A stretch of 64,000 bases of DNA. It comes from Bacteroidales bacterium. GTDB lineage: Bacteria > Bacteroidota > Bacteroidia > Bacteroidales > UBA12077. Both the position numbers and the translations under genes were made by a program. The stretch covers positions 620,001 through 684,000 of the forward strand of contig JAEINU010000001.1 of the NCBI GenBank assembly GCA_016342685.1, given 5' to 3'. This document shows, piece by piece, positions 7,265 through 16,609 of this stretch (position 1 is the first letter of the stretch; each line of letters begins with the position of its first letter). The notes beneath the pieces are model-generated. The model saw only the letters and a list, made by a program, of their open reading frames with translations. It searched no databases and had not been told where the DNA came from.

Positions 7265-9868
7265 ATGTTTCAAGAAAAAAGCGATAATACATATACTGCC
7301 CTGGTAAAACAGCCTGAAAAGAGTTCAAAAGAAAAAACTTTAGATACAGCTCATAAAAATAACCAAGGGCAAGTTGATTTAACTAAAGAACTAAGTATTG
7401 AAGAAATAGCCTTAATAACTCAAAACGATCATACAGAAATAACATCAATTGGAGTTTATACAGATTCAATTGCAGACTATAAGCCTGGGAAATATCAGGA
7501 GCATGTTGTTGTTGCAGAACCACAGGAAAAAGAAGAGGAAAAGAAAGTAGGTTATATTACTTCATATGTGGGCGATTATGTGAGCAATCCTGCAAAAAAT
7601 AGAATTGCAAATTTAGGTAAGGATGTGGCTTTTGTGCAAGAGCATCTGAATAGATTAGGAATACTTTTCGATAAAAACTTTATTGCAGAAAAGCCTACAA
7701 CAGAAGAAGAGATAAGTAAAAGTAAAATACCACAGACTATTGCAGCTATTGAGTATTTTCAGAGAGAGATTCTTTCGTGTAAAGTGGATGGTGAAATATG
7801 GCCGGGCAAAGGCAATATTAAGAGTTTGGTACCAATGACATTGGAGCAGAAAGATGCTAAACATTTGGAATACCTGAAAAAGAAGAAAGAGCAGGAAAAA
7901 ATTGCAGCAGCCGAAAAGGCAAAGGCTGAAGCTGAAGCAAAAGTTAGAGTCGAGGAGGGAGCAGCTATTGTTCGCGAATCCATGAGAAGAATGAAAATAT
8001 CTTTAGAATCTGCTCCTAATAAAGAGACTGTACTAAAGTATCGTGAGAAATATAAAAGTGATAACGAATTTGGTAAATTTTTAAAAGATTATGCTTTATA
8101 TAATCCGAAATTCATTGAAGCCGTATATGATCATGCAAGCTTTGCTGAGTCTGATAACCTCACAAGGGCAATAATGAAACATATGTCAGACGCTGAAATT
8201 GCTTCCTTAACAACAGAAGTTGATGAACTTTTTTATGATTCATTGGATTCAGGATGGACTGTTGATGAAGAGTATGCTTTAATGGATAAGTTAAAGGCAG
8301 GGAAAAAGATAGAGGAAGGAAAAGAAGAGAAGAAAGTATCTAAAAATGTAAAAGATGAAGCAGCTAAAGATTTACAAACAGTTCGTGGAATTGTTACATA
8401 TCAACTCCAAGGTTCTGTTGGAGGGGAAGAGGAAAAGAAGGCTGTAAATAACATTGAAGATGTAAAACAAACAGCAAATAGGTTAAAAGAAAAAAAGTAT
8501 ACTGTAACTGAAAAATCAATAGAAGAAGGATTGTGGGATACTGAATTTAAGGAAGCTATTGGTAAGCTTCAGACAGACAATGGTTTGGTGAAGAAAGACG
8601 GCGAGCCTGACTATATAATTAGTGTTGGTTTTGGAACCTATAAGGCATTATTTGATTATGAACAATATTCTAGTGGTTTAGATCAGATATATGCTGATAG
8701 AACTGTGATAAACGCAAAGTTTGAAACAAAGTTTAATTCTGATTTAGAAGGGGATGTAGGAAATGATTTGGAAGAAAATAAAGCTGAAAATAAAAAGAAT
8801 GATATTAAGTTAGTAGCAAAGAGATTAAAGAATCATAAAATTAAGGATGTGCCAAAGGAAGCATTAAGCGAAGGGGAATTTTTAGAAGATTTTGTTAAAG
8901 CAATAAAGAGTTTCCAGAAAAAGATTTGGCCTGATAATGATAAGCCTGATGGAAATATTACTAAAGGTGGATCAACTGATAAAAAGTTGGCAGATTTTAA
9001 AGTTTTATATGTAGATAGACTTTATAGAGAAAACTATACTGATTATAGTGACGGAGAATCTAATAAAGAGTACTATAGCAAAATAGATTCTTTACGTATA
9101 GCAATGGGAATTAAAGAGAATAGCGAAATAGACAAAATATTAGATATTGCTCAAAAAGCTTCAATTAACCAAGAGTATTATAGTGCAATTACATCTGGTG
9201 TTTCGGTAAAAATGTTAATTGAGAGTAAACAAATTGATGATGGAAACACTAGATTAAGTTCTGTGTTACAAGACAGGATGGAAAGGTTCCATAAATTTTT
9301 AGTTACAGTAGGGTTTTATAAAGGGAATATGCTTGTTAATAGTGCAATAAGAAGTAAAGAGAAAGCACATCAATTTGCAGTTCAATATCATATTATTGTT
9401 GGTAATTATAAGGATATTATTAAAAATAACCTTATGGAAATGGCTAAAAAAGATAAATTAAATGAAGCCATTGGAAAATATGGAGAAGTATGGGCAAAAA
9501 AAGAACATTTCACTTTTAATAAAAAAGGTGAAATTACAGGAATAAAATATGCTGAAATAAAAAAGTTTGTAAAATCTAAAGATGTTGGTAGACCAAATAA
9601 AAAAGATCCTGCAGCAGCAGGTCATTCTATAAGTCCTGATTGTCTGCCTTTACCTGCTGGTTTAGGCGTTTCAAACCATACAAAAGGCTTGGCAATGGAT
9701 ATAGACCAAGAAAGCTTTATTAAACAAAAAGATGCCATTGTAGACTTAATTGGATTGTTATTCGGAGTAGTTAGAGCAGGTGGTTGGGAAGAAACCTGGC
9801 ATTACGAGTTAAGCGATTTAGGAATATCACAATCAGAAATGAAACTTATAAAATCAAAAAAACGATAA
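7265..9868 (+). CDS. Large peptidoglycan-binding protein with C-terminal M15 (D,D/L,D-carboxypeptidase) domain
   Basis: This 867-residue protein has no signal peptide. Three regions look like peptidoglycan-binding repeats (about residues 118-180, 395-460 and 512-575), linked by Lys/Glu-rich coiled segments. The C-terminus carries the M15/VanY-type zinc site: SNHTKGLAMDID with His805 and Asp812, and EETWHYEL with His846. It should cleave peptidoglycan stem peptides. Lack of a secretion signal, an unstructured N-terminus and an adjacent AAA+ ATPase suggest delivery by an injection apparatus. A lipoprotein gene starts 4 nt after its stop, the position expected of an immunity protein. Enzyme class is fairly sure; delivery route is inference. 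Confidence 0.75.
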   Translation: MFQEKSDNTYTALVKQPEKSSKEKTLDTAHKNNQGQVDLTKELSIEEIALITQNDHTEITSIGVYTDSIADYKPGKYQEHVVVAEPQEKEEEKKVGYITSYVGDYVSNPAKNRIANLGKDVAFVQEHLNRLGILFDKNFIAEKPTTEEEISKSKIPQTIAAIEYFQREILSCKVDGEIWPGKGNIKSLVPMTLEQKDAKHLEYLKKKKEQEKIAAAEKAKAEAEAKVRVEEGAAIVRESMRRMKISLESAPNKETVLKYREKYKSDNEFGKFLKDYALYNPKFIEAVYDHASFAESDNLTRAIMKHMSDAEIASLTTEVDELFYDSLDSGWTVDEEYALMDKLKAGKKIEEGKEEKKVSKNVKDEAAKDLQTVRGIVTYQLQGSVGGEEEKKAVNNIEDVKQTANRLKEKKYTVTEKSIEEGLWDTEFKEAIGKLQTDNGLVKKDGEPDYIISVGFGTYKALFDYEQYSSGLDQIYADRTVINAKFETKFNSDLEGDVGNDLEENKAENKKNDIKLVAKRLKNHKIKDVPKEALSEGEFLEDFVKAIKSFQKKIWPDNDKPDGNITKGGSTDKKLADFKVLYVDRLYRENYTDYSDGESNKEYYSKIDSLRIAMGIKENSEIDKILDIAQKASINQEYYSAITSGVSVKMLIESKQIDDGNTRLSSVLQDRMERFHKFLVTVGFYKGNMLVNSAIRSKEKAHQFAVQYHIIVGNYKDIIKNNLMEMAKKDKLNEAIGKYGEVWAKKEHFTFNKKGEITGIKYAEIKKFVKSKDVGRPNKKDPAAAGHSISPDCLPLPAGLGVSNHTKGLAMDIDQESFIKQKDAIVDLIGLLFGVVRAGGWEETWHYELSDLGISQSEMKLIKSKKR

Positions 9869-9872
9869 AGCC

Positions 9873-10616
9873 ATGAAAACATTTTTTAATTTATTAGTTG
9901 TAATAATCTTACTTTCAAGTTGTAATATGATGAATGGAAATGATAAAAACGATAAATTCTATTTAGATGATTCACATTTAAAGGATGAAAATATTTTAAA
10001 CGAGAAAAAACAAGTAATTGAATTTTTAAAAGCTTTTAATGAATGGTATCAGAAAGCAGGAGCGAAGATTTCTCTGGCACCATCAGGTTGGTATATGGAT
10101 GGACATAATGAAATGACCCATAAATTCAGGATTAATTATATAAAAACAAAGGTATTAGAGGAAGTGGAAAAAACAAATCTATTATCAAAAATACTAAAAG
10201 AAAGAGTTATAATGGATATTCAAACCTTGGATGATCCTGAAAATTTAGGTACATTAATTCTGGATGGAGAAGATTCTTATAAGGAGGAGAATGAGTTTGG
10301 AACAGTAATTTTGCATGGGAGTAAACAATTCGGGAGTGAATTCACACAATTTATTCAATTTGAAAGTAATTCTTATTTAATGAATTATAGTGGATTTAAT
10401 ATCAAAAGGGATGATATGGAAGGAACTTATGAAGAGTTAGAATCTTATTATTTAAAAATGATAAGATTAGGTGAGGTTATAAAATATAATTTTCCATATA
10501 ATGTGGTTATGGGTGATAATGAAAATTATTATGTTAATGTTTTTATAATAAAGGAAGATGGAAATTACAAAGTGGATAAAATTGAAGTAAAACCATTTAA
10601 AAAAGACAAAGATTAA
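9873..10616 (+). CDS. Hypothetical lipoprotein, possible immunity partner of the M15 protein
   Basis: This 247-residue protein begins with a lipoprotein signal whose lipobox LSSC ends at Cys17. The remainder is soluble, rich in Lys, Glu and Asn, and I do not recognise a family. It begins 4 nt after the stop of the peptidoglycan peptidase gene and ends just before a strong terminator, so it is co-expressed with that enzyme. A periplasm-facing lipoprotein encoded behind a peptidoglycan hydrolase would fit an immunity role, but nothing in its own sequence proves this. Confidence 0.7.
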   Translation: MKTFFNLLVVIILLSSCNMMNGNDKNDKFYLDDSHLKDENILNEKKQVIEFLKAFNEWYQKAGAKISLAPSGWYMDGHNEMTHKFRINYIKTKVLEEVEKTNLLSKILKERVIMDIQTLDDPENLGTLILDGEDSYKEENEFGTVILHGSKQFGSEFTQFIQFESNSYLMNYSGFNIKRDDMEGTYEELESYYLKMIRLGEVIKYNFPYNVVMGDNENYYVNVFIIKEDGNYKVDKIEVKPFKKDKD

Positions 10617-10625
10617 ACAAAATGA

Positions 10626-10656
10626 AAAGCCCGATTTAATTCGGGCTTTATTTTTT
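10626..10656 (+). terminator. Rho-independent terminator
   Basis: A stem aaagcccga pairs with tcgggcttt and is followed by a run of T. It closes the ATPase, peptidase and lipoprotein unit. Confidence 0.9.
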
Positions 10657-10713
10657 GCAAGTTTATAAGAAAAGTACAGGCTAGTTAGAAATATGGCATA
10701 TTGAAACTGTCAA

Positions 10714-10731
10714 CCTACTCGCGCGAGCAGG
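10714..10731. other. GC-rich palindrome
   Basis: The sequence cctactcgcgcgagcagg is an 18-bp inverted repeat with one mismatched pair and a perfect ctcgcgcgag centre. It stands out in very AT-rich DNA. It lies beyond the 3' ends of two convergent genes, so it is not an obvious operator. Confidence 0.45.
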
Positions 10732-10786
10732 GTTTAATTTGGGCTTTTATAGTATTATTCGTCTATATTAATTTTTAAATACGGGT

Positions 10787-11494
10787 TTAACAAAATGATG
10801 TTTTACGTTTAATCCCCACTTTAAAGCGAGTTTTAACCTTTTCAATATATTCCTTTGCTACAGGAACTTTACAAGATGTTCCATCCATTTCAACATTAAC
10901 TTTCCCTATTTGTGTTGCAATTTCTATCGATTTTTTATGCAATGGCTTTAGGTAAGAACCAACAGAAATAACAAAACCATTCATAGTATATTTCACTCTG
11001 TTTTTTGATGAATGGATGTTTGTGGAAACAAAATCAAGCAATTCTTCAATTTTCACTAAATCAATTTCTTCATCTTTTTTTATTGCAAACAATGAAGATA
11101 GGGTCGACCAGCCCGATGATGCAATATTTTCTTTATCTGACTTTATCCATTCCAAGGCTAATTCCCAACCAAAATTACTTTCAGCAGTTGTCCATGCAAT
11201 AGGATATTCACTAAGCATATACCAATAAGCATCTTCTGCCCATTTTTGAAGTTGTTCTTTAGTCATTTTTTGAGGCTCAGAAATTAAAGCGGACAAATAC
11301 ATAGCATCTGAGTTCCCGGTATCGAAAAGCTCTAAAGATAATTTGTGATTTTTCTCTAATTTCTTTCGAATAGTTTTTAAATCCTGAACTTTAACACCAT
11401 AAAAAGGCTCTTTAGCTCCATGTCGCATGAAGATCTTTTTGGTTTGTTCATTACCAAATTCCTTAAGTTGTTTTAATATCTCTTGAGTTGTCAT
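10787..11494 (-). CDS. AlkD-like DNA alkylation repair protein
   Basis: This 235-residue, HEAT-repeat-like protein belongs to the DNA alkylation repair family related to AlkC/AlkD (PF08713). The typical start (ILKQLKEFGNEQTKKIFMRHG) and the FYGVKVQDLKTI block are present, as is a helical body with conserved tryptophans. Family members are glycosylases that excise alkylated purines or act as relatives with structural roles. It stands alone, convergent with the preceding operon. A second, distant relative lies at 18277. The C-terminal tail is basic and may aid DNA binding. Confidence 0.82.
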   Translation of the reverse strand: MTTQEILKQLKEFGNEQTKKIFMRHGAKEPFYGVKVQDLKTIRKKLEKNHKLSLELFDTGNSDAMYLSALISEPQKMTKEQLQKWAEDAYWYMLSEYPIAWTTAESNFGWELALEWIKSDKENIASSGWSTLSSLFAIKKDEEIDLVKIEELLDFVSTNIHSSKNRVKYTMNGFVISVGSYLKPLHKKSIEIATQIGKVNVEMDGTSCKVPVAKEYIEKVKTRFKVGIKRKTSFC

Positions 11495-11558
11495 ATCCTA
11501 GTTTTAAATAGAACAAATATAACAAGCTTTCGGTTTAATAATTACGTTTTTTTTGTAA

Positions 11559-12140
11559 TTAATTAAATCTAATTTGGGTTAATATGATTTCAGTGAGATT
11601 GTCAGTAGTAATTTCTATTTCGTTTTTAGTTTTGCCACAATTAATGGATAAAAAATCACCTTTTAATAATCTGATTTCTTTACTATTAACTAATATTTTA
11701 ATTTCTCCTGAATAAACATATAATCCGTAAAAATTGAAATCTGAATTAATGCTAATTTTCTTTTTATTTTTAATAACTAGAGATTCAATTTTACCTTTAG
11801 TATTCCCCTTTGTCATTAAATTGAAGTCAACCGCTTTTCCATAACTTTTGGTATTCCAATCGCCTTCAAAACTATCTTGTTCAAATTTCTTTAAAGTCTT
11901 AGAATGATGATTTTTATGTTCAATTTTAATTTCTCCATCCAAGATCATTAATTTTCGAGATATTCCACAAAGTTTTGTGAAAGTTGATTCTTCGCATTCT
12001 ACTCTTGCTGTACTTAAACGAAATAGAAAGTTTTGTTTCTTATAATCAGAATCCTTTGGATAAATTACTAATTGTGTTGTTGTTCCACCAGACCAATTAT
12101 TGGTTTTTAAATCCGCAGCTTTTATATGTTCAATTATCAT
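11559..12140 (-). CDS. HutD/Ves family protein
   Basis: This 193-residue protein has the HutD/Ves cupin-like pattern: an early NNWSGGTTTQL block (about residues 14-24), a FLFRLSTARVE strand and a central LMILDGEIKIEH segment. HutD is often found with histidine-use genes and Ves is a poorly understood cold- or environment-related paralogue; no hut genes are near here. It lies upstream of the AlkD-like gene on the same strand with a short gap, and may share its transcript. Confidence 0.8.
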   Translation of the reverse strand: MIIEHIKAADLKTNNWSGGTTTQLVIYPKDSDYKKQNFLFRLSTARVECEESTFTKLCGISRKLMILDGEIKIEHKNHHSKTLKKFEQDSFEGDWNTKSYGKAVDFNLMTKGNTKGKIESLVIKNKKKISINSDFNFYGLYVYSGEIKILVNSKEIRLLKGDFLSINCGKTKNEIEITTDNLTEIILTQIRFN

Positions 12141-12270
12141 AATCTATAAAATAAAAATCAGGCAAACTTAATAAGAATGCCTGATAAAATGGTGTGCTAA
12201 ATTATTTTATTGAATCTTTTCTGAAATTATTATCATCACAAAAACAAGAGTTTCATCTTTTTAGATGCTA

Positions 12271-13281
12271 TTATTTGTATAATTCTTTATTTACTTCAAT
12301 AATTAGATCCATTAATTCGGGAAGAATTCTGTTTGAAAGGAGTATAAAAAAATACTCATTTTCTACATCATATTGATTGTATGCACCAAATGAAGCCAGC
12401 CATCCAGTATGCGATATAATATTTTTATTATTTGCATTTATATCCCAACCAAATCCGTAATTAATAATTTTACCGTTTTCTAATTTTAGTGGTTCAATCA
12501 TTGAATTCATACTTTTTTTCGAAAGTATTTTATTTTCACTTAGTGCAATATCCCATAAAAGAAGATCGTCAACAGTTGATATAATTCCTCCATCCCCCGT
12601 TTTTATCAAAAAATCATTTATATTCCATTTTTCATCATATCCAATGGCTCTTTTATATTCCTTCCTATCATATACAAAGGTGTTATTCATCCCAATGGGG
12701 TCGAAAATATTTTCTTTTAGAAAATCATCATAAGTTTTTCCTGATATGTTTTTAATGATTTGTCCAAGAAGAAAATAGCCAGAATTGCAATATCTATGAT
12801 CAGTATTTGAAGAAAAAAGTAATGTATCATGTTTGAAATGAAATTTAAATATCGAATCCTTATTGTTTTCAATACCATTTGTCCAATAATCGGGTATTCC
12901 CGAAGTATGATTCATTAAGTTTTTTATAGTGACATTCTGCATTGATTTTGGGACTTTCAAGTAATTACTAATATTATCATCAATGTTTAACTTGCCTCTT
13001 TCTTGTAGAATTAATATTGCCGATGATGTAAATTGTTTTGTTAAAGATGCTATTGGGAAGAGTGTTGTATTTGTATTTTCACTTTTCGTTTCAAAATTGG
13101 CATAACCAAATGAACCTTGGTATATTATATTGTTCTTTTGAGCAACAATTATAGAACCGTTTAATAAAGTATCATTTGCATATTTTTCAATAATTTCTGT
13201 GATATTTTTATTTACTGTTTGTCCAAATGAGTTGGCTGATATAAATAAAACTAGAATTGATATATTGAGTATTTTCTTCAT
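12271..13281 (-). CDS. Secreted serine hydrolase (beta-lactamase/class C-like)
   Basis: I place the start at the ATG at 13281, which begins a clean signal peptide (MKKILNISILVLFISANSFG) and lies 1 nt after the preceding stop; an upstream in-frame ATG at 13299 would sit inside the neighbour. The mature protein has the serine beta-lactamase/penicillin-binding-like catalytic set: SLTK (SxxK), YCN (YxN) and HTG. Such proteins are esterases, D-aminopeptidases or beta-lactam hydrolases; which one is unknown. It is translationally linked to the alpha/beta hydrolase upstream. Confidence 0.85.
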   Translation of the reverse strand: MKKILNISILVLFISANSFGQTVNKNITEIIEKYANDTLLNGSIIVAQKNNIIYQGSFGYANFETKSENTNTTLFPIASLTKQFTSSAILILQERGKLNIDDNISNYLKVPKSMQNVTIKNLMNHTSGIPDYWTNGIENNKDSIFKFHFKHDTLLFSSNTDHRYCNSGYFLLGQIIKNISGKTYDDFLKENIFDPIGMNNTFVYDRKEYKRAIGYDEKWNINDFLIKTGDGGIISTVDDLLLWDIALSENKILSKKSMNSMIEPLKLENGKIINYGFGWDINANNKNIISHTGWLASFGAYNQYDVENEYFFILLSNRILPELMDLIIEVNKELYK

Positions 13282-13282
13282 C

Positions 13283-14104
13283 TTATTGATTTTTAGCATT
13301 TATAAAATCTAAAACAACAGGTCTTACAAAATCTGGCTTTTCTACCATTGCTTCATGAGAAGTTGAAGGTACTATAAACAAACTTGCATTAGGCATAGCC
13401 TTATAAAGAGAAACAGTATGTTCAATTTTTATCATGTCTCTATCTCCTACAATAATTAAAGATGGACAAGTAATCTCATTAAGCTCTAAAGGAGTAATAG
13501 TAGGAGAATTTAGCCACATATTTTTCAGTTTTGAAAGCATTGTTGGCCAATATTCAGGTCCATTTGGCGATAGTGCATTAAAGAAGTCATTTTGATACAT
13601 TTCTGGTGTTACAGATTTTAATAATTCTGTCCAATTATCTTCTATTCCACTGTAATGATAATTAGTACCTTCCACAATTAATTTAGTCACTGTTTTCGGT
13701 GAGTTAATAGCCATATAAAGAGCAACGGGTCCACCATCACTGTTGCCATAAACAATGCAACTGTCAATCATTAAATGCTTTAATAATTCTATTTGACCTA
13801 TGGCCATTCCTTCATATGAAATTTCTCTATCAATATCTGCAGTTCGACCTTGTCCTTGTCTATCTGCTGCGATAACTTTGTAGCTTTTAGAAAGAAAATT
13901 AATTTCATTTCTGTGTGCCTCTGTACATAAAGCTCCTCCATGCAAATAGAGTAATGGTGTTCCTGATCCATGAATTTCATAATACATGTTCAAGCCATTT
14001 ATATTTGCATAATTACCTTGTTCAATATTTTCACTTATCGATTGGGCTTTGATGCATGTTAACAACGTAATTGATAGACTGAGTAATAATATATACTTTT
14101 TCAT
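13283..14104 (-). CDS. Secreted alpha/beta hydrolase
   Basis: This is a 273-residue alpha/beta hydrolase with an N-terminal signal peptide. It shows the oxyanion strand YLHGGAL, the nucleophile elbow GNSDGG (serine nucleophile), an acid in IVGDRDM and a catalytic histidine in SHEAM. It probably acts in the periplasm on an ester or lactone. The gene is followed after 1 nt by the serine hydrolase, making a two-hydrolase operon. Two nt before its start codon the coding strand has a run of 23 A, which may set expression by slippage. Confidence 0.85.
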   Translation of the reverse strand: MKKYILLLSLSITLLTCIKAQSISENIEQGNYANINGLNMYYEIHGSGTPLLYLHGGALCTEAHRNEINFLSKSYKVIAADRQGQGRTADIDREISYEGMAIGQIELLKHLMIDSCIVYGNSDGGPVALYMAINSPKTVTKLIVEGTNYHYSGIEDNWTELLKSVTPEMYQNDFFNALSPNGPEYWPTMLSKLKNMWLNSPTITPLELNEITCPSLIIVGDRDMIKIEHTVSLYKAMPNASLFIVPSTSHEAMVEKPDFVRPVVLDFINAKNQ

Positions 14105-14106
14105 AA

Positions 14107-14129
14107 TTTTTTTTTTTTTTTTTTTTTTT
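14107..14129. repeat. 23-nt homopolymer T tract (A tract on the coding strand)
   Basis: An uninterrupted run of 23 T lies directly upstream of the alpha/beta hydrolase start (ATG at 14104). Homopolymers this long are unstable in replication. In this position a length change would alter the 5' leader, not the reading frame. Confidence 0.9.
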
Positions 14130-14239
14130 GAATGAAATGCACAATAGATTTTTAAGAGATAAAAACTTATTAGCTATTATTAAAAGCCTATTGCACTTGA
14201 TGTAATAAAGAAATAAGAAAGGATTTTAGAGGTAAGTAT

Positions 14240-14611
14240 TTATTTTCTAATTAGGTTTCTAAAAACAAACCAAACAATTCCTGAAATCAAGAAAATACCA
14301 AATCCATAAAGAGGAGCTAAAAAAGATATTCTTAAACCACCGGCCATTAAAGCTGGAGAAATATCACCTGCTGCTTGAATTGAAATTAAAGCGCCATAAA
14401 GTCCAAGAATTTGAGCAAAAAGCCCAAGTAAGAATGCAAAGCTTCCTAAAAAAAGAATTACAGAATTTAGTTTATTCAATTTATTAAGATCAATATTCTC
14501 AGATTTATAAGCAACAAGAAATTTAACGCTTAAATAAATTACAGTTACCCAAATAAGGTAAATAGGTAACATAAAGTAAATTCCGCCAATAATTAAATGT
14601 TCTACTATCAT
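14240..14611 (-). CDS. Small MotA/TolQ/ExbB-like membrane protein
   Basis: This 123-residue protein has three hydrophobic helices (about residues 10-30, 50-72 and 92-118). The AGDISPALMAGGLRISFLAP segment resembles the pore-helix region of proton-channel subunits of the MotA/TolQ/ExbB superfamily, although the protein is shorter than those and lacks their cytoplasmic domain. No ExbD/TolR partner lies next to it. The family call is tentative. Confidence 0.55.
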   Translation of the reverse strand: MIVEHLIIGGIYFMLPIYLIWVTVIYLSVKFLVAYKSENIDLNKLNKLNSVILFLGSFAFLLGLFAQILGLYGALISIQAAGDISPALMAGGLRISFLAPLYGFGIFLISGIVWFVFRNLIRK

Positions 14612-14824
14612 TTTTAATAATTTTTGATTAATACTAAGCCAATATTATAACCGATTAACCAAACTAAAAAAGTATTTATGCCAATGTAAACTTTTATATT
14701 GTAGATAACAAAATATGATACCTAAACGCAATATTTTCATTCGGGGTGGATAAATTGTTGTTTACATAAAATTCTTGTAGCAATAGGCTATGACTCATTT
14801 TATATATTATCTTTGAATTACAAT

Positions 14825-15901
14825 ATGGATGATCAAAAGTTATATAATATTTTTACTAAAAGAAGTAGTTGGACCATGCAATTACTTTATTGGCTTTTTG
14901 CAGCTTTACTCATGTTTTTTATTTTCAGTAATCGCAACTATGATTTTCAGATCAGAATAATACTTGTAAGCTTATTAATAGTTGCGAGTTACTTTATTAC
15001 ATTGATTATAAATAATTATCTTATTCCTAAATATTTATTTGAAGCTAAGATTTTTCTTTTTACGTATATTTTGTTAGCTGTTATCATTGTTACTTTATGG
15101 ATTATTTCAATTTCTGTTTTTCTGATCTTAATATATAGTGCTCTTACCTTGCCAAATGCGATAGTTCCTCAAAGAGATGATATTGTAATTTTAATTGCAG
15201 GAAATTATCTGATTGTTATTTTGGCTGCTGTAATTCATTTTATTAAAGAATCGTACCGAAGGTTAATCGAGAAAAATGATATAGAAAAGCAAAAGCAATT
15301 AACCGAACTTAAATTAAAAGAAGCTAATTTGAAGTTGCTTCAAGGACAAATACATCCACATTTCTTATTTAACATGCTTAATAATTTATATGGATTAGTT
15401 AAAGAAGATTCAGAAGGTTCACGTGATGTGATAATGAAATTGTCGGAGCTGTTAGATTATATGCTTTATGAATGCGATAAGCCGATTGTTTCTGTAAAAA
15501 GTGAAATTAAATTTATCGGTAATTATATTGAACTTGAACGTATTCGGCACGATGAGTCTTTTAATGTGAAGTTTAATTTTTCTGATTGTAAAAACGATAT
15601 TAAAATAGCTCCTTTAGTTTTGTTTCCTTTTGTTGAGAATGCATTCAAACACGGATTTCATGATCCGGAAACAAGTTTTATTCATATTGATATTGGAGTA
15701 ATTGAAAATAAACTTAATTTTAAGATTGAAAATAGTATTTCAGATAATAAGAAGGATAGATATCTAAATCAGGAAGGAAAGGGGATTGGACTTAGAAATA
15801 GTAAGGAACGATTGAAATTAATCTATAAAGATAAGTTTCAGCTTAATATAACGGATAATAAAAAAATATACAAAGTAGATTTAGAAATTGAACTAAACTA
15901 A
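14825..15901 (+). CDS. LytS-type sensor histidine kinase
   Basis: I start at the ATG at 14825; an in-frame TTG 12 nt earlier is less likely. Four membrane helices fill about residues 15-145 and are followed by a coiled segment rich in Lys, Glu and Leu. The His_kinase domain has the phospho-accepting QIHPHFLFNMLNNLYGL box. A HATPase region follows with the N box (PFVENAFKHGF) and the GIGLRNSKERL glycine box. No separate ligand domain is seen, so it senses through the membrane part. The stop abuts the start of the LytTR regulator, giving a paired two-component system. Confidence 0.9.
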   Translation: MDDQKLYNIFTKRSSWTMQLLYWLFAALLMFFIFSNRNYDFQIRIILVSLLIVASYFITLIINNYLIPKYLFEAKIFLFTYILLAVIIVTLWIISISVFLILIYSALTLPNAIVPQRDDIVILIAGNYLIVILAAVIHFIKESYRRLIEKNDIEKQKQLTELKLKEANLKLLQGQIHPHFLFNMLNNLYGLVKEDSEGSRDVIMKLSELLDYMLYECDKPIVSVKSEIKFIGNYIELERIRHDESFNVKFNFSDCKNDIKIAPLVLFPFVENAFKHGFHDPETSFIHIDIGVIENKLNFKIENSISDNKKDRYLNQEGKGIGLRNSKERLKLIYKDKFQLNITDNKKIYKVDLEIELN

Positions 15902-16609
15902 ATGACAATAAAGACTAAATATCAGTGTATTATTATTGATGATGAACCAATTGCAATTAAAGTAGTTCAGGAGCATCTTAATAAATTTGATAATATTGAG
16001 TGTGTAAAAGGATTTACAAAAGCAATTGATGCGATTGAAATTCTAAATAATGAAAAAATCGATTTACTTTTTTTAGATATTAATATGCCCGGCATTTCAG
16101 GAATTGAATTTTTAAAATCCTTAAAAAACCCTCCTAAAGTTATCTTCACCACAGCTTATAGAAATTTTGCTATAGAAGCATTTGAACTCGATGCAATTGA
16201 TTATTTAGTAAAACCAATATCATTTGAACGCTTCTTGAAATCAATTAACAAATTTTTATCAATTAGTCAGATAATAAAGGACAAAAAAGAAATGGATACT
16301 ATTGAAAAAGACTTTATTATCCTCAAGTCAGAAAAGAAGAATTATAAAATAAAATTCGATGAACTCTTATTTATTGAAAGTTTAGATAATTACATTAAAG
16401 TTCATATGAATGATTCTTCAATTATCTGTTATGAAAGTTTATCTGGAATCGAGAAAGAATTACCCAGTAATTTTATAAGAATTCATCGATCGTATATTAT
16501 TAATCTAGATAAGATTAATGTTTTTACATCATCATACATTGAGATAGGAGATAAGCGATTTACTATAGGTAGAAATTATAAGGAAGAAGTTTTAAAACGT
16601 TTAAATTAA
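15902..16609 (+). CDS. LytTR-family response regulator
   Basis: This 235-residue regulator has an N-terminal receiver (IIDDEP acidic pair, phospho-acceptor in LLFLDINMPGISG, conserved Lys in DYLVKPI) and a C-terminal LytTR DNA-binding domain (FIESLDNYIKVH, RIHRSYIINLDKI). It is the cognate partner of the LytS-type kinase whose stop codon touches its start. Targets are unknown. Its 3' end overlaps the convergent DUF3795 gene by 4 bp. Confidence 0.92.
   Translation: MTIKTKYQCIIIDDEPIAIKVVQEHLNKFDNIECVKGFTKAIDAIEILNNEKIDLLFLDINMPGISGIEFLKSLKNPPKVIFTTAYRNFAIEAFELDAIDYLVKPISFERFLKSINKFLSISQIIKDKKEMDTIEKDFIILKSEKKNYKIKFDELLFIESLDNYIKVHMNDSSIICYESLSGIEKELPSNFIRIHRSYIINLDKINVFTSSYIEIGDKRFTIGRNYKEEVLKRLN

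Noticed and set aside
14808-14815. TATCTTTG before the LytS-type kinase as a promoter
   Set aside because: No -33 TTTG is found at suitable spacing and the implied start site would almost coincide with the ATG.
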